In this document: in pieces, positions 10,161-22,500 of the stretch | How positions within the stretch are numbered: position 1 is the first letter of the stretch | How the letters are laid out: every line of letters starts with the position of its first letter | Source: Limnoperna fortunei | Taxonomy: Eukaryota > Mollusca > Bivalvia > Mytilida > Modiolidae | Assembly (NCBI GenBank): GCA_944474755.1 | Contig: OX104123.1 | Coordinates: 62,799,898-62,863,897, forward strand | Direction of reading: 5' to 3' | DNA: 64,000 bases | The notes under the pieces: generated by a model | What the model was told of the DNA's origin: nothing | Database searches by the model: none | What the model saw: the letters and a program-made list of their open reading frames with translations, nothing else | Program-made: the position numbers and the translations under genes

Positions 10161-11276
10161 TTATCCGAAAAACAGGCTCTTCTGTATGAGGGCAGGGAGA
10201 CTCACCCCTCTCCCTTGCGACGCCCTCAACTCCTTTCCCTGGCATATGCCTGCATTGACGGTGCTGTTAAATACTGCACTGTTTCGGTACATCCTGCGAC
10301 ATAAAAGGAAAACATTAGAGACCAACAATAAAACACTGTCGGTGACAACTAACCCCTCAGTGGTAGTGCAACGCCCCAAGCACTGATACCCTAACAACTG
10401 TGAAACTATTGTCTCCTGTCTCATCCTCTTTCCTCGAGGGGAGGTCCTCCTTCCGAAGACCTGACATTTATATGTATCCAATTCCTTGGCATCCTGTATC
10501 GATAAGTTCACACATTTTAAATGGTACCGATCCTTACAAGTGTCGCATTTCCTTCGTGTTCTGAACAGTCTCCTCTCTGAGTATGTCCTCCCCTTTTAGG
10601 AGACTTGGTTGCGACTTTTCCAGCCATGCAGAGATTTTCCTATCCTTGCACGCTTTTGACTTGGTTGGTCAATAAATAAGTAATGTTAAAACGGTTGTTA
10701 ACTTGTTCGGTCAACCTTAGTATGTTGTTGACGTTCAAGTTCACGACTTGGATGGTCACCAAGTATGGGTTGGAGCGTTTGTTGATGTTGACTTGGTCGG
10801 TCAATCGGCAGTTGTTCTTCTTGAACTTGGTGATGTGTAGATTGGTCACCAAGTGTGTGTTGATGTTGACTTGGTCTGTCAACAAGTATTTGTTGTTGTT
10901 GCCATGGTTGAAGTTGTTGGTACGGTTGTTCAGCATTTAAGTGCTGTTGTAATGTTTGTTGATATGGTTAGTCAGCAGTTTTGTGTTGTTGGCCATGTTC
11001 AAGTTGACGACTTGGTTGATCACCAAGTGTGCCATATTGTTGGTTCGGTCTACCGACAAGTGGTGTGGATGTGTATGGTTGTTCAACTTTATGATGGTGG
11101 TGTCGTGGGATTGTGTTTTATAAGTATTGTCCATGTCCAATAGAATTTCCAGGTTGCTTGTGCAAATCTAACAATGCATCAGCGCAATCACGCTCAGCTT
11201 GTTCCAACGTGCGATACAGATCAGCACAATCCTTATCAACCCGTGTTAAATCAACACCATCTGGCCATACCACAGA
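10161..11276 (-). pseudogene. Gln-rich protein with PHD-finger half, interrupted only by TAA codons
   Basis: One minus frame stays readable for about 370 codons apart from five stops, all TAA (11118, 10968, 10698, 10686 and 10596, lower coordinates). They fall where the context predicts Gln: for example the recurring GDQPS/DRPSQHQ units beside AD-stop-PYQQ. The order is a short coiled-coil-like start (DLYRTLEQAERDCADALLDL), then a Gln-rich degenerate repeat region (about 11080-10690), then RKCDTCKDRYHLKCVNLS, the second half of a PHD zinc finger (about 10565-10500). The first Cys pair and the last Cys of the finger are missing or shifted. After the finger the sequence is not recognised. PHD fingers read histone tails, but here the gene looks decayed, or is read with TAA as Gln. 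An integrase fragment lies downstream. Confidence 0.5.
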
Positions 11277-12006
11277 TTAAAAAACTCAGGACTGGGCCTG
11301 AAGTATGGAATTCTACAAACCATTTCTTTTGTGATACAAATATTATTGTCCTGCATGTTCAACAAATGTTGAGCAGAGGCCTTTCCCACGTCAGGGAGTA
11401 ACTATAACTGCTCATAATCACAATCAATGATAGCCACCTTCGAAAAAACCCCACCTTTCTTGTTTGTCATTGACATTTAAATTCCAGTTACTCTTTGGGG
11501 AAAACAATTGGAAACCTTCACAGAAATTCACTCAGTGGTACGATATAGCCTTCCGCTATGCAAATCAATATCACTATTCAATTTGATGTACAACAACTAC
11601 AAAATGTAAACAAATGACTGACCTGATTTCTGCTGCAAGTAAACAGTGGTGTATTCCGAAATTCCAATTTCCGGTTGGCCTTCACCTTATCAAAAGGATC
11701 ACAATACCCAACAATGGCGAGAACGCACAACGTGAAATGTGTCGTGTGCTACACACGCTTCAATAAACAATTGTCCAATATCCCCCAAAAAACAAACTAC
11801 AAAACAGTTATCACGGAACTCCTATTACAAACAAAAATGAAAGTTTTCCAAATAAAACTTTCCCAAAAGCTTTAAGCCCCTGTTTTTCCCAAGCAGTCCC
11901 AAAAGGATCAACCTAAACTACTGCTTTTTGATAAAAAAATTTAGCTCTAAATCGCTTAGATTACAGCCCAAAATATCCGAACTATCTTCGTCGCAACTAC
12001 GGTATA
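11277..12006. other. No clear gene
   Basis: The minus strand at 11380-11280 has short open pieces (SQKKWFVEFHTSGPVLSFL) that could be the 5' continuation of the Gln-rich/PHD gene after a frameshift. The rest shows nothing convincing. Confidence 0.35.
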
Positions 12007-12085
12007 ATGTCCTTGACCGGTAAGGCTTCAGGGCTGACCCTGGGCAATGTTTGAGTGCAATAACCTGTCTCTCGGTTTGGCACAC
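12007..12085. repeat. GC-rich 75-base repeat, copy 2
   Basis: This is nearly identical to 2674-2750 over its length (CCTTGACCGGT, GGGCTGACCCTGGGCAATG, TCTCTCGGTTTGGCA), with unrelated flanks. Function is unknown. Confidence 0.5.
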
Positions 12086-12586
12086 CTCCAGATGACTCTA
12101 ATGGCGTCTCTTCTGACGACACACCGCGATTATATCTTGAAAATGATGTATTGATGTCGTGGATTTTCCGAGGTCATGAAAATTATTAATAAATAGTAAT
12201 AACAGTGCCTGAAATTTATCCATATCGAGAGAAATACGATTAAGTCCAACGATATCTTTACGGGCTTTGAATTTTATTTGTGATAGCTACAAAACCTGTC
12301 ATGGTTTTTAGCCGCAATTATTCAAATCAAATCAAATATTTAATTCCAAATGCCCTGGCGAGCATGACAAATTCATCAAATCTATTTCACACGCACAATT
12401 ATTCTGAAATAAAAACAAACGTAGTCCACATTCCTCTGTCACTAATTACAATAATTAGACCACATCATAAAGAACATAAACAATTATAATATTTGTGTAA
12501 TATTCCCATGAATTATATTAGTGAATAGCTGGAGTTTTCCTTACAACATAAAGCAATAAGTAGGGCCAGACAGAGGCATCAATGGA

Positions 12587-12787
12587 TCACTTATGTTTCA
12601 ACTGTCTAATAATATCTCCACTGACATCAATAATTGTGAGGTTTTCATTATCATCTTCAACACTGATGGTTTCAGCGTCATAATCAATCCCATATTCCTC
12701 AATATTGGTTATTTGTATATCATTATTGCCAGCTTCTTTTACGAGTTCCCTGATCGATCGATTTGAACTGTTATTTGACAGCACTCC
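12587..12787 (-). CDS. Putative terminal exon, acidic C-terminus, unknown family
   Basis: After a pyrimidine-rich TTTATTCAG acceptor a frame opens directly and runs for 66 codons to TGA. The residues are hydrophilic and acidic (NIEEYGIDYDAETISVEDDN, then LTIIDVSGDIIRQL) and look like real coding sequence, with no repeats. Upstream exons are not certain; an open minus frame at about 13020-12890 (FWFDERKNYDLFSY) is a candidate. No domain is recognised. It could be the tail of a receptor or adaptor, but that is a guess. Confidence 0.4.
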   Translation of the reverse strand, partial: GVLSNNSSNRSIRELVKEAGNNDIQITNIEEYGIDYDAETISVEDDNENLTIIDVSGDIIRQLKHK

Positions 12788-13161
12788 CTGAATAAACAAT
12801 TCATTACCTATTTTATTCTGTTATTTGGATAGTGGATGATTATTGTATTGGAAAATGAAATATTTTTTATCTCTTATTTATCCTACGCAAAAACATAGTG
12901 TAAAGCAAACAAATAATCAGTATTGGTAATGCCAAGCTTGTTTTCTGACTCCATATAAGAAAATAAATCATAATTCTTCCGTTCATCAAACCAAAAATCA
13001 ATACGCTGTGCGAACTTTTCCCCTTAATAGCTCTATTTACATACATCCACATTTTCTACACATTCCCGAAGGAAGTCTGGTTGCTAGTTTCTACTGGCTT
13101 TCAGATAAGTTATCCTACATGCTTGTCCTTAACTTTGCTATGTACAGTATAATTTTAAGCA

Positions 13162-13356
13162 TTACAGATCGAAAATGTCCGATCGTATTTGAGGGACTGA
13201 TTTCCCATTTCGATTAATTAACTTCTGGAGAGATAAAATTAACCTTGGTTCAACAAAACCTTGTTTGAGTAGTTTAGCCAACAGCAGTGATCGGTCTAGA
13301 CAGTCGGAATACCGATCGCAGGATCTAGAATAACGTACAAGTTGGGAAATAAACAC
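13162..13356 (-). pseudogene. Retroelement fragment, sequence downstream of an RT domain
   Basis: The 64-codon frame FISQLVRYSRSC, LLLAKLLKQGF, SLQKLINRN follows the pattern of the short helical segment (SQL-RYAR, LT-KLL-QG) that comes just after the reverse transcriptase in many animal retroelements. No catalytic motifs are in this piece, so the family is not assigned. It is a truncated relic. Confidence 0.4.
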
Positions 13357-13566
13357 AACATACTTTGGAGCGACTGTAATGCTGATGTCGATGAACGGGA
13401 CACATCTTTTACATGTTTACATGTAACAATAATGACTGACGATTTCTTCTACTTAAAAGTGTTTACACAATATGTTCATTAACTTAAAAGATATACATGC
13501 ACGCGTTTTAGTTATTCCTCGTGCATTTGATTCAGTAATCCGCTCATTCCTCAATTTTATTCCGTA

Positions 13567-13786
13567 ATGGAGCTTTTAGAATCACACCTGTTAACAGTTT
13601 ATATGTAGAAGCAAACGAGCCTTCTTTGTATCAAAGAAGAATTTATCTCGGTTTTGCAATATGCAACAAAACTTAAGGCTTATCCTACCAATCCTGCTCA
13701 TGACTGTGTTTTCAAGCCGTTTTATAAACACATTTTTGATAATCATCCAAACATTTTGGCCTAAGATTTGAATCTCATTTGGAAAA
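13567..13786 (+). pseudogene. LINE ORF2 fragment, plus orientation (part 1)
   Basis: The sequence encodes GAFRITPVNSLYVEANEPSL and then, after a +1 shift, LQYATKLKAYP and HDCVFKPFY. It matches the ORF2 region between RT and RNase H of LINE copies A and B. It continues, in the same orientation, at 15174-15303. The minus-strand segment between them interrupts it. Confidence 0.7.
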
Positions 13787-15173
13787 GTAAATTTTAAAAT
13801 AAAGGATTTAAAATCAGTAAAAGGTATTTAACAATTAATGATATCATTATTTAAGGCATTCTTAGCTTCCCTGTCGACGACTGTGTTTACATGGATTCCC
13901 ACATGACTTGGAAATTCAGAAGAACACAACCTCTTTACCTAAAGTTGTCAGCGATTTATAAATTTGAATTATTTTTAAAATAAAAGGATTTTTAATTTTA
14001 GAATTTTCAATTGCATGAAGACATGACAAAGAATCGGAGCAGATAATAAATTTAATCTCATCTGACGAAGCAATAATTTTTAGGAGGATAGCTTGCGCTT
14101 CTGCACTAAATACAGAATAAGCGGAAGGAAGACGGTGAGTTTCAACACGCTCTCCAAAGACAGCGGCCGATGCAACTTTATCGCCGTCCTTCGATCCATC
14201 TGTATAAATTGCAGAATGGTCAGGATAGTGAGATTTTATTTCTGCAAAGTGTTGTTGAATAATTAAAGGGTTTCTGTCTGACTTTTTATGGTTTCTAAGA
14301 TCAAAAATAAATACCGGTTTTGGATTTAACCATGGTGGGTTATGTGGAATTTCAATTGCTACAATTTCATCTAAATGTATACCAGATGTGTTCAAATGAG
14401 GTTTTATTCTGATACCAAAAGGTTGAATTTTATTCTGGATGTTTTTCAAAAATATTTTCGTAAAGAGGTTTGAAAACACAGTCGTGGGCGGGGGTGCCAG
14501 GATATGCCTTTAATGTGGTTGCATATTGCAAAGCGAGCTTTATTCTTCTTTGATACAAAGAAGGCTCGCCTGCTTCTACATATAAGCTGTCTATAGGTGT
14601 AGTTCGAAAGGCTCCAAGGCACAGTCGCAATCCTTGATGATGAACCGTATCAAGAATTTTGACATATGACTTGCGAGCAGAACCATAAATAAAACAACCA
14701 TAATCCAATTTAGATCGAACCAGCGATCTATAAAGATTAAGTAAAACGTCGCATTCAGCACCCCAGTCGGTGCTGGCTACGACTTTTAAAAAATCTAATG
14801 CCTTTAGGCATTTATTTTTTAACATTTTGATATGGGGTAGAAAGGTTAGCCTTGAATCAAATATGAGACCAAGAAAAGTAGTTTCCTTTACAATTTTTAT
14901 AGGATTATTATGTAATTTTAATTCGGGATCAGGATGCATCTTTCTCTTATTACAAAAATGCATCCCCACGGTTTTTGCAGTGGAGAATTTAAAACCATTC
15001 TCCATTTCTCTATTCTATTTAAACATAACTGCAGTTGACGTTCAATATTATTCATGTTTTATTCATCGGTAACATATGAGGAAGTCGTCAACATATAGAG
15101 AACCATTAATATTATCTTTTAAAACATGAGCAAGGCTATTAATTTTAATACTAAACAAAGTGACAGAAAGGAT
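13787..15173 (-). pseudogene. LINE ORF2 fragment, inserted in opposite orientation
   Basis: Frames 15005-14430 and 14479-13916 match ORF2 of copies A and B from the RT C-terminus (MENGFKFSTAKTVGMHFCNK) to RNase H (IYTDGSKDGDKVASAAVFGE, ICSDSLSCLHAIEN). There is a frameshift between them and the 3' end is missing. A 28-base sequence, one mismatch, is repeated at both borders (13759-13786 and 15174-15201). It looks like a long target duplication from insertion into the plus-strand LINE fragment. Confidence 0.75.
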
Positions 15174-15303
15174 GCCTAAGAATTGAATCTCATTTGGAAA
15201 ATTCTGGTATCTGCATAATAGATGAAATTCCTCAAAATCCTCCATGGTTAAATCCTAAACCAGTATTTATTCATGATTTGCGAAAATATAAAAAAATCGG
15301 ACA
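15174..15303 (+). pseudogene. LINE ORF2 fragment, plus orientation (part 2)
   Basis: It encodes SHLENSGICIIDEIPQNPPW and then LNPKPVFIHDLRKYKK, the direct continuation of 13567-13786 in LINE ORF2. It begins with the same 28 bases that end part 1. Confidence 0.65.
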
Positions 15304-16014
15304 CATTAGGGAGAAATCAGGGGAACAGTACAAATAATTAATTTTCGCAGTAGTTACATACATTTTTCATCATTTACATCATTTTTGTTTATAATTGTGG
15401 ATTTCCAGGATTATTTCTCTTGTGTTTTTAAACCATAACACATATAGATTCAGTTTTTTTCTTCATTATTATTCATGGTATGCAATATCAAATAGGACAG
15501 TACAGTCCTTGTAGCCATACAAGGTATTCACACATATAAATAGATCAACTAAAAATATTTGTATAGGACTGGCGTAGACATAAACATCATTTATGAAGTT
15601 CTTGTATACATCATATTTCTAAGAGTTTGTTATGAACATGTTTATCTGAGCAAAATTTTCAAAAAGGATAGATAAATAACATAATATTACACCCAGAAAT
15701 AATTCTTCTGTTCAGCACACTTCAACTTGGACAAAGTTGTGCTGATCAAAATTGCTTAATGGGACACCCATCTACAGAACTTGTCATGATGTCAATAATT
15801 ACTATACATCTTTATTCTTTCAAGTGCAGCTCATACATTTATCAAAAGAAAATTGTTAAAATACAAAACAATTTGAAAGAACTGATGTTTGAAGTCAATT
15901 GAAAATGTACATGTTTGTTTATAAAAAAGAATACGATTTTTATTCTGGGCCGTTGTACTTTACTTTTCTTCGTTTTTCACTTCCGGTAATTAGTCACATC
16001 CGGTAAATAAACAA
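15304..16014. other. AT-rich stretch without a gene
   Basis: Nothing convincing is seen on either strand. Confidence 0.5.
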
Positions 16015-16158
16015 ATGGCGCGTAATCCAGTTGAAAGACGTAAATCCTTTGAAAAAATGTTAAATACGCAGATTCTGATTTCCATAACATCTATATATTT
16101 TTATATATTAAAAATATTTGAATTGGAAGCGGATGAGCATTTTCATTTGTGTAAATAA
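16015..16158 (+). CDS. Short ORF, 47 aa, possible 5' exon
   Basis: The ATG has a favourable context (ACAAATGGCG). The first 19 codons (MARNPVERRKSFEKMLNTQ) look coding, while the rest is Ile/Tyr-rich and may be readthrough into non-coding DNA. It could be the first exon of the plus-strand gene that follows, but no clear donor was found. Weak call. Confidence 0.2.
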   Translation: MARNPVERRKSFEKMLNTQILISITSIYFYILKIFELEADEHFHLCK

Positions 16159-16185
16159 TTCCGTATTTAAATGATGTTATGATAT

Positions 16186-16433
16186 TCTCGTGCAGATCAA
16201 TACTTTCTTTGACGATTTTTTTTGTATGATGATGATACGAACATTTTTATGACAATTGAACGACTTAATTCCTCTTTCGATTCTAAATTAAACAATAATC
16301 GTTTTTTTCCGGTTCAGTTACGGAAATACATTAAAATCATGCCGTAATAATATCAAGTCCGTTCCGACAATATACCGTATATAATGAATATTCATGACTC
16401 GTTGCAGCTGGTGGAAATTAGCATTAATCGTAT
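16186..16433 (-). pseudogene. Decayed copy of the 695-905 exon and its upstream region
   Basis: About 240 bases match 765-999, including the start region (TTCCGGTTCAGTTACGG), the KMFVSS codons and the upstream stretch to ATTAGCATTAATC. The reading frame is broken by stops and small indels. Homology ends exactly where the 1000-2350 insertion begins in the other copy. Confidence 0.65.
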
Positions 16434-16520
16434 CTGAAGTTCATCTACCATAGGTCCATCCAATTCATCTTCAAGTGGAACAGCACCAAAATCGCCAGTT
16501 GTTTCGTTGTTTTTATGTAG

Positions 16521-19500
16521 TTCAGCGTTGGTTTACACTTGAAAGGTAATTAGTTTTTTAGTTAGATTGTTTGTTTACCATTAAATTTTCTTTCGAGTGT
16601 ATAGTTGTTATTTTATTTTAATTCACTTGTTTTCTTGTTTTAGATGTCGCATCTCATCCTAAAACCCAGACATTCTCTTATTCCCTTATTGGGCAGGGTT
16701 TGCTACCTATGATTTGGGAACAACGTTCGTCCAGTGAGACTATTCATATAGCTGATTTGGATCGCTTTCGCAAAGACCATCCTTTGGAGAGCTATTCGTT
16801 AGATGAGTTAGTAAATAAGTTAAGAAAGTTGACAGGAGAAGTTATGAAGGATGTAATGACACTTATCATCAAAGACTTAAACTTGGCTAACGCGCAACAG
16901 ATAATGCACCAAGCTATTTTGTTTGCCAACCTTGTCGCGGTCCAAAATCGACACCTTAATACCAGCTCCGGTTGTAGTAATGACCCAAGGTATTGTGTAA
17001 TTTTCTTTTATATTTTATGTTGAAATTACTGTTATTTTATGCTAGTTTTATTTACACCGTTTAAGTTTTAAATCACCAAAGGTGCGTAATCTTTTATGAA
17101 ATTTTGTAAGTTTTCGGCGATTTATTATGTCACATTTATTTTGTTTTCAGATTAGTTTTTATTGCTCAGCCCTTTGATTTTTTGAAGACCTATGCGTTGT
17201 GTGTATAGTTAGATAGTTTGCATAATTATTCTAGATACATGTACACATTTCATGAAATTGCTAACTTTTACAGTTTTAATTTGTCTTTCTATTTTTAACT
17301 GATCCGACTAAACTGTATGGTTTCGAGATAAAATCAGCCTGAACTGGAAGAATGACCCGATAACAAGACTACAAAAACTACCTCGACACTTAGTTTGGTT
17401 TAAATTTATACATATACATGCATTTATATGTTCATGTGATCTGAATAAGACTTTTGAGGTACAAGGTTACAATTTACATGCACATGTATGTTTCACCTTG
17501 AAAAATCTGTTTTAAAATTTACCACACATTTTCAATCCATTATAAACCATTTTAAGACTGCAGGACACATGTTTATGTACAATGTATTTGTTTATAAATG
17601 TAAAACCATGCACATTATATTGCTTTTTAGTTGTTTTATTTTTTTTATAACGCATTTACATGTACATATCATTTTAGGGGTTCTTTAACAAAAAACTGTC
17701 TCGTAAAGTACGCAACATCGGTGGAAGTGGAGTGTTAGAAATCCAGCTACGGAAAATAATCTAATCTCCTTGAAATAAATGGTATGTTAAAAATTTCATT
17801 TACAAGTGTACATTGTCATTCTATTTATGTACAAAAATATTTTTCAATATTACGGTGTACATTTTAAAGCAACTAATAAACAACGTGAAAAATTTTATTG
17901 TGATATACATGTATGATTCTGGACACTCAACTAATCTAATCTGGTAGCCAAAAATAGGGGAAAAGACATACATAAAATTCATTAGCGATGCTTGCTAAAT
18001 AGGGGCTCCTTTCCATATAGCAACATAACATGTACATGCATATGTATGGTTTAGAAAAATGTAAATACATTTAAACATAGCTTAAAGTCATACTGCACTC
18101 AATTTATATACACATTTGTATATTTTTAACCATCTTTTTCATTTTAGTATCACTCTATTGTATCCACCAGTCTTTTTGGTAAGACTTTATTAAATGTCCA
18201 GCATAAGGGAAGAAGCTTAAAATACTTGTACTGTAACCAACCCTGTGCAAACAACTCTAATGGACAGCAAAGAGGCACAAACGATCCTCACTTAAGAGAT
18301 TAAGAAAAGATGCTAAAGAACAAGATCGCCCACTAATCTACAAGGTATTTTATATTAAAATGCACATTTAAAGAACGAAGACAATACATTCAAAATGCAA
18401 ACTCAATTGAAGATGTCTTTCGACAATATCCATTTATAACAAAGTTAACTTTTTGTAAGTGGTTTACCTGAAATGTTTACAGTTAACTATTTTTACCACA
18501 TCAAAAGAAATGTTCACAAGTTAAGACACAATAGAATATAGTAAGATGACCTGTAGGTTCATCTCAAAGATGGTCACTACTAATATTTTTATATATAGGA
18601 TTTCATAAACTGCTTTAAAAATTTTATTGAAAAAAAAACAAAATTTAATGCATCAATGGTCCAAGTCATTTTAATTGCCACCCCACAACCAATTAAAGTT
18701 TAAAATTATTGGGTTTTTTTTTAAATTGAAAAAGATTTTTACCAGATGAGCAGTAATCTTTCTAAAGATATTCAAGCAGCCATTTGGGAGACTGTTTTTT
18801 GAAAACTGGATGTCATCTTTGATGAAACAGATGTATTTAAAAAGGTGTATAAACATACATCATATTATAGGTTGATTGATTGATTGATTGATGTTTAACG
18901 TCCAGCAAGCAATATTTCAGCTATATTCAGGACGTGAAACCATAATTTTTAAATTAGTAGAACGTCATGCCTCCATCTTATACTAAAACGTGATCTCATA
19001 CAATAATATGAGAATATACACAGATAAAAATGGTAGTTAAAACAATAAAAAATATGAAGGATCACAATTTAAAATAGTGAAATTAAATTTTATTAAATAA
19101 ATTAATTTCCTTTAAGAACTTTAAAATTGTGTCGCCTGCGACAGTTTTAAATAAATTAAAATACGTATTTGCACTATAGAAACGTTCCCGAATGTGGGCC
19201 ACGTCCACACAGTCCATCAAGACATGCTTAATGGTGTATGGACTGTTGCATGGCACACATTCGGGTCGTGGCTCATTGTTTAAAATATAACTATGTGTCG
19301 TCCTGGTATGACCAAGACGACATCTTGTTAAAACAACTTGGTCTCTTCGACCTGTAAAACATTTAAAATTATTTGTGTGCAGTAGTGGCTGGATCTCATG
19401 AAGTTTATTATGAACTTGAAGATCCCAACCACTCTGCCACAAATTAGAAATATATTTAAAAATTAACGGTTTAAAATCGGTAAAAGGAATACTACAGTTA

Positions 19501-22500
19501 ATGATGGTATCCTTTAGTGCATTTTTAGCCTCCTGGTCCACGACTGTGTTTCCACGGATTCCGACATGACTGGGAATCCAGAAGAAGATAATCTCTTTTC
19601 CCAAAGCAACAAGAGATTTGTAGATTTGAATAATTTTAAAAATGTAAGGATTTTTAATTTTGAAATTTTCAATAGCCAGTAGACAAGACAGGGAATCGGA
19701 GCAGACAATAAATTTGCATTCGTCTGACGAAGCAACTATTTTCATCGCAAGAAGAATAGCTTGCGCCTCTGCTGTAAATACAGATGAGGCAGACGGAAGG
19801 CGGCGAGTTTCAACACGCTCTCCGAAGACAGCGGCCGAGGCGACTTTATCACAGTCTTTTGACCCGTCTGTGTAAATAGTACTATAGTCAGGGTAACAAG
19901 ATTTAATTTCTGCATAATGTTGTTGTATTATTAAATGGTTTGTGTCGGACTTTTTATGTTTTCTTAGATCATAAATAAATATCGGTTTGGGGTTTAACCA
20001 CGGGGGATTATGCGGAATTTCGATTGCAGCAATTTCATCTAAATTTATACCAGAATTTTCCAAATGAGATTTAATTCGGAGGCCAAAAGGTTGAATTTTG
20101 TTTGGATGTTTTTCGAAAATGTTTTGATAAAGAGGTGTGAAAACACAGTCGTGAGCGGGGTTGCCAGGATATGCCTTTAATTTGGTTACATATTGCAAAC
20201 CGAGCTTTATTCTTCTTTGATACAAAGAAGGCTCGCCTGCTTCTACATATAAACTCTCAACAGGTGAAGTTCTGAAAGCTCCAAGGCACAGTCGCAATCT
20301 TTGATGGTGGATAGTATCAAGGATTTTGACATATGACTTGCGAGCAGAACCATAAATAAAACAACCATAATCCAATTTCGATCGAACCAGCGATCTATAT
20401 AGATTGAGTAAAACATCGCATTCAGCACCCCAGTCGGCGCTGGATACGACTTTTAAAATATCTAATGCTTTAAGGCATTTATTTTTTAACATTTTGATAT
20501 GGGGAAGAAAGGTTAGCCTTGAATCAAATATGAGACCAAGAAAAGTAGTTTCTTTTACAATTTTAATAGGATTATTATATAATTTTAATTCGGGATCAGG
20601 ATGCATCTTACGTTTATTACAAAAGTGCATCCCAACAGTTTTTGCAGTGGAGAATTTAAAACCATTCTCCATAGCCCATTTCTCTATTCTATTTAAACAC
20701 AACTGCAGCTGACGTTCGATATTATTCATATTTTTCCCTCGGTAACATATGAGGAAGTCGTCAACATATAAAGAACCATCAATATTATCTTTTAAAACTT
20801 GAGCAAGGCTATTAATTTTAATACTAAATAAAGTGACAGAAAGGATGCTGCCTTGGGGAACACCCATTTCCTGTACAAAAGGGTCAGATAACGTAGAATT
20901 GACCCTAACTTTAAATTCTCTGTCAGATAAAAAGTTTGAGATAAAGGTAGGAAGTCTACCTTTCAACCCCATATCAAAAAGATCTTTTAAAATCCCATAT
21001 TTCCATGTTGTGTCATATGCTTTTTCTAAATCGAAAAAGATAGACACAACATGTTCGTTTTTGGCAAATGCGTTTCGAATATATGTTTCGAAACGCACCA
21101 GATGATCAATAGTACTACGACCTTGTCTGAATCCACACTGGATATTCGAGATTAGGTTGTTCGATTCTAAAAACCAGACAAGGCGATCGTTGATCATCCT
21201 TTCCATGGTTTTACAAAGACAGCTCGTGAGGGCTATAGGCCGATAGTTGGACGCTTCCGAGTGATCTTTGCCTGGTTTTGGAATAGGCACAACAGTGGCC
21301 ATTTTCCAAATAGATGGTAAGTCACCCGTTTCCCAAATGTTGTTGAGAAGATTCAGAAGACATTGGAGAGAAGATTGTGGCAGATGTTTGAGAAGTTGAT
21401 AATGGATGTCATCTGGACCACATGCAGTATCGTGAGATTTCTTCAATGAAGTTTTTAGCTCTTCCAAAGAAAAAGGTTTATTATAATCTTCAAAATTGTT
21501 TGACTGGAAATTAAGTTTTGATTTTTCTTTTTGAATTTTGATCCGCTGAAAATTGGGATGATAATTTTCAGCAGAGGAGTGTGTTGCAAATGTTTCGGCC
21601 AATTTATTTGATATGTCTGACTCTGATGTTAACAAGTCTTGTCCATCCTTTAAATGATGGACATTTGCTTTACTGTTTTTACCTTTAATTTTACGAATCA
21701 TGTTCCAAATTTTATTCATGGGGGTATGGTTATTTAGTTTAGAAACAAAGTTACGCCAAGAGGTGCGTCGTCTTTGTTTCGTTACCCTGCGAGCTTTCGC
21801 TCGAAAAATTCGGAAATGGTTAAGATTATTTTGAGTTGGGTGTTTATTAAAGCGTCGTTCGGCTTTTTTCCGGTCTTTAATAGCGTCCTCACAGCTGTCA
21901 TCGAACCATGGTTTACTAGGATGTTTTGGATTTGTCGAGGTCTTAGGAATTGTTTCATCAGAAATTGAAATAAGTGTTTCATTGAATTTTAAAATAGGAT
22001 CAGAATCAGCTTCAAAAGCATCCGAGTTAAGTCTCTCTATACAGAGTTGTTCAAATAGAGGCCAATTGGCCTTGCCAAATTTATACCGAGCGACTCGTTC
22101 TATGTTTGAAGAGTGTAAAGATTCCAAGATAATGGGAAAGTGATCACTGCCACAGAGATCGTCATGGACTTTCCATGAGAAATCGGGCAACAGAGAAGGG
22201 TCTGCTATTGAAAGATCAATAGCCGAATATGATCCATTCCCAGGATGTAAATATGTATTGGTTCCATCATTAAGAATACACAGATCTTCCTGATCCATCA
22301 AGCCTTCAATAATTTTACCTTTATCGTTTATTGTGTTACTGCCCCATAAAGGGTTGTGTCCGTTGAAGTCCCCAAGTAATATATAAGGGGCCGGAAGCTG
22401 ATCAGTAAGATGTTTCAATTGATTTAAATTTAATGAAGAATTCGGAGGGATATACACAGAGCATAAGGTAATCGTTTTGTCTAAAGATATTCTAACAGCA

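Noticed and set aside
10640..11140. Asn-rich minus frames and Val-rich plus frames over the Gln-rich region
   Set aside because: They are other frames of the same degenerate repeat. Only the Gln frame continues into the PHD-like finger and keeps consistent repeat units.
16426..16440. Using 16.4 kb as a true empty site of the 1000-2350 insertion
   Set aside because: Homology stops at the left border, but the sequence after it does not match the right flank at 2351, so it supports only the left edge.
19514..21968. Reading frames of 60-120 codons inside LINE ORF2 in other frames (also 48527-49389 in copy B)
   Set aside because: They are shadows of the intact ORF2; both copies show matching shadows because the underlying sequence is the same.
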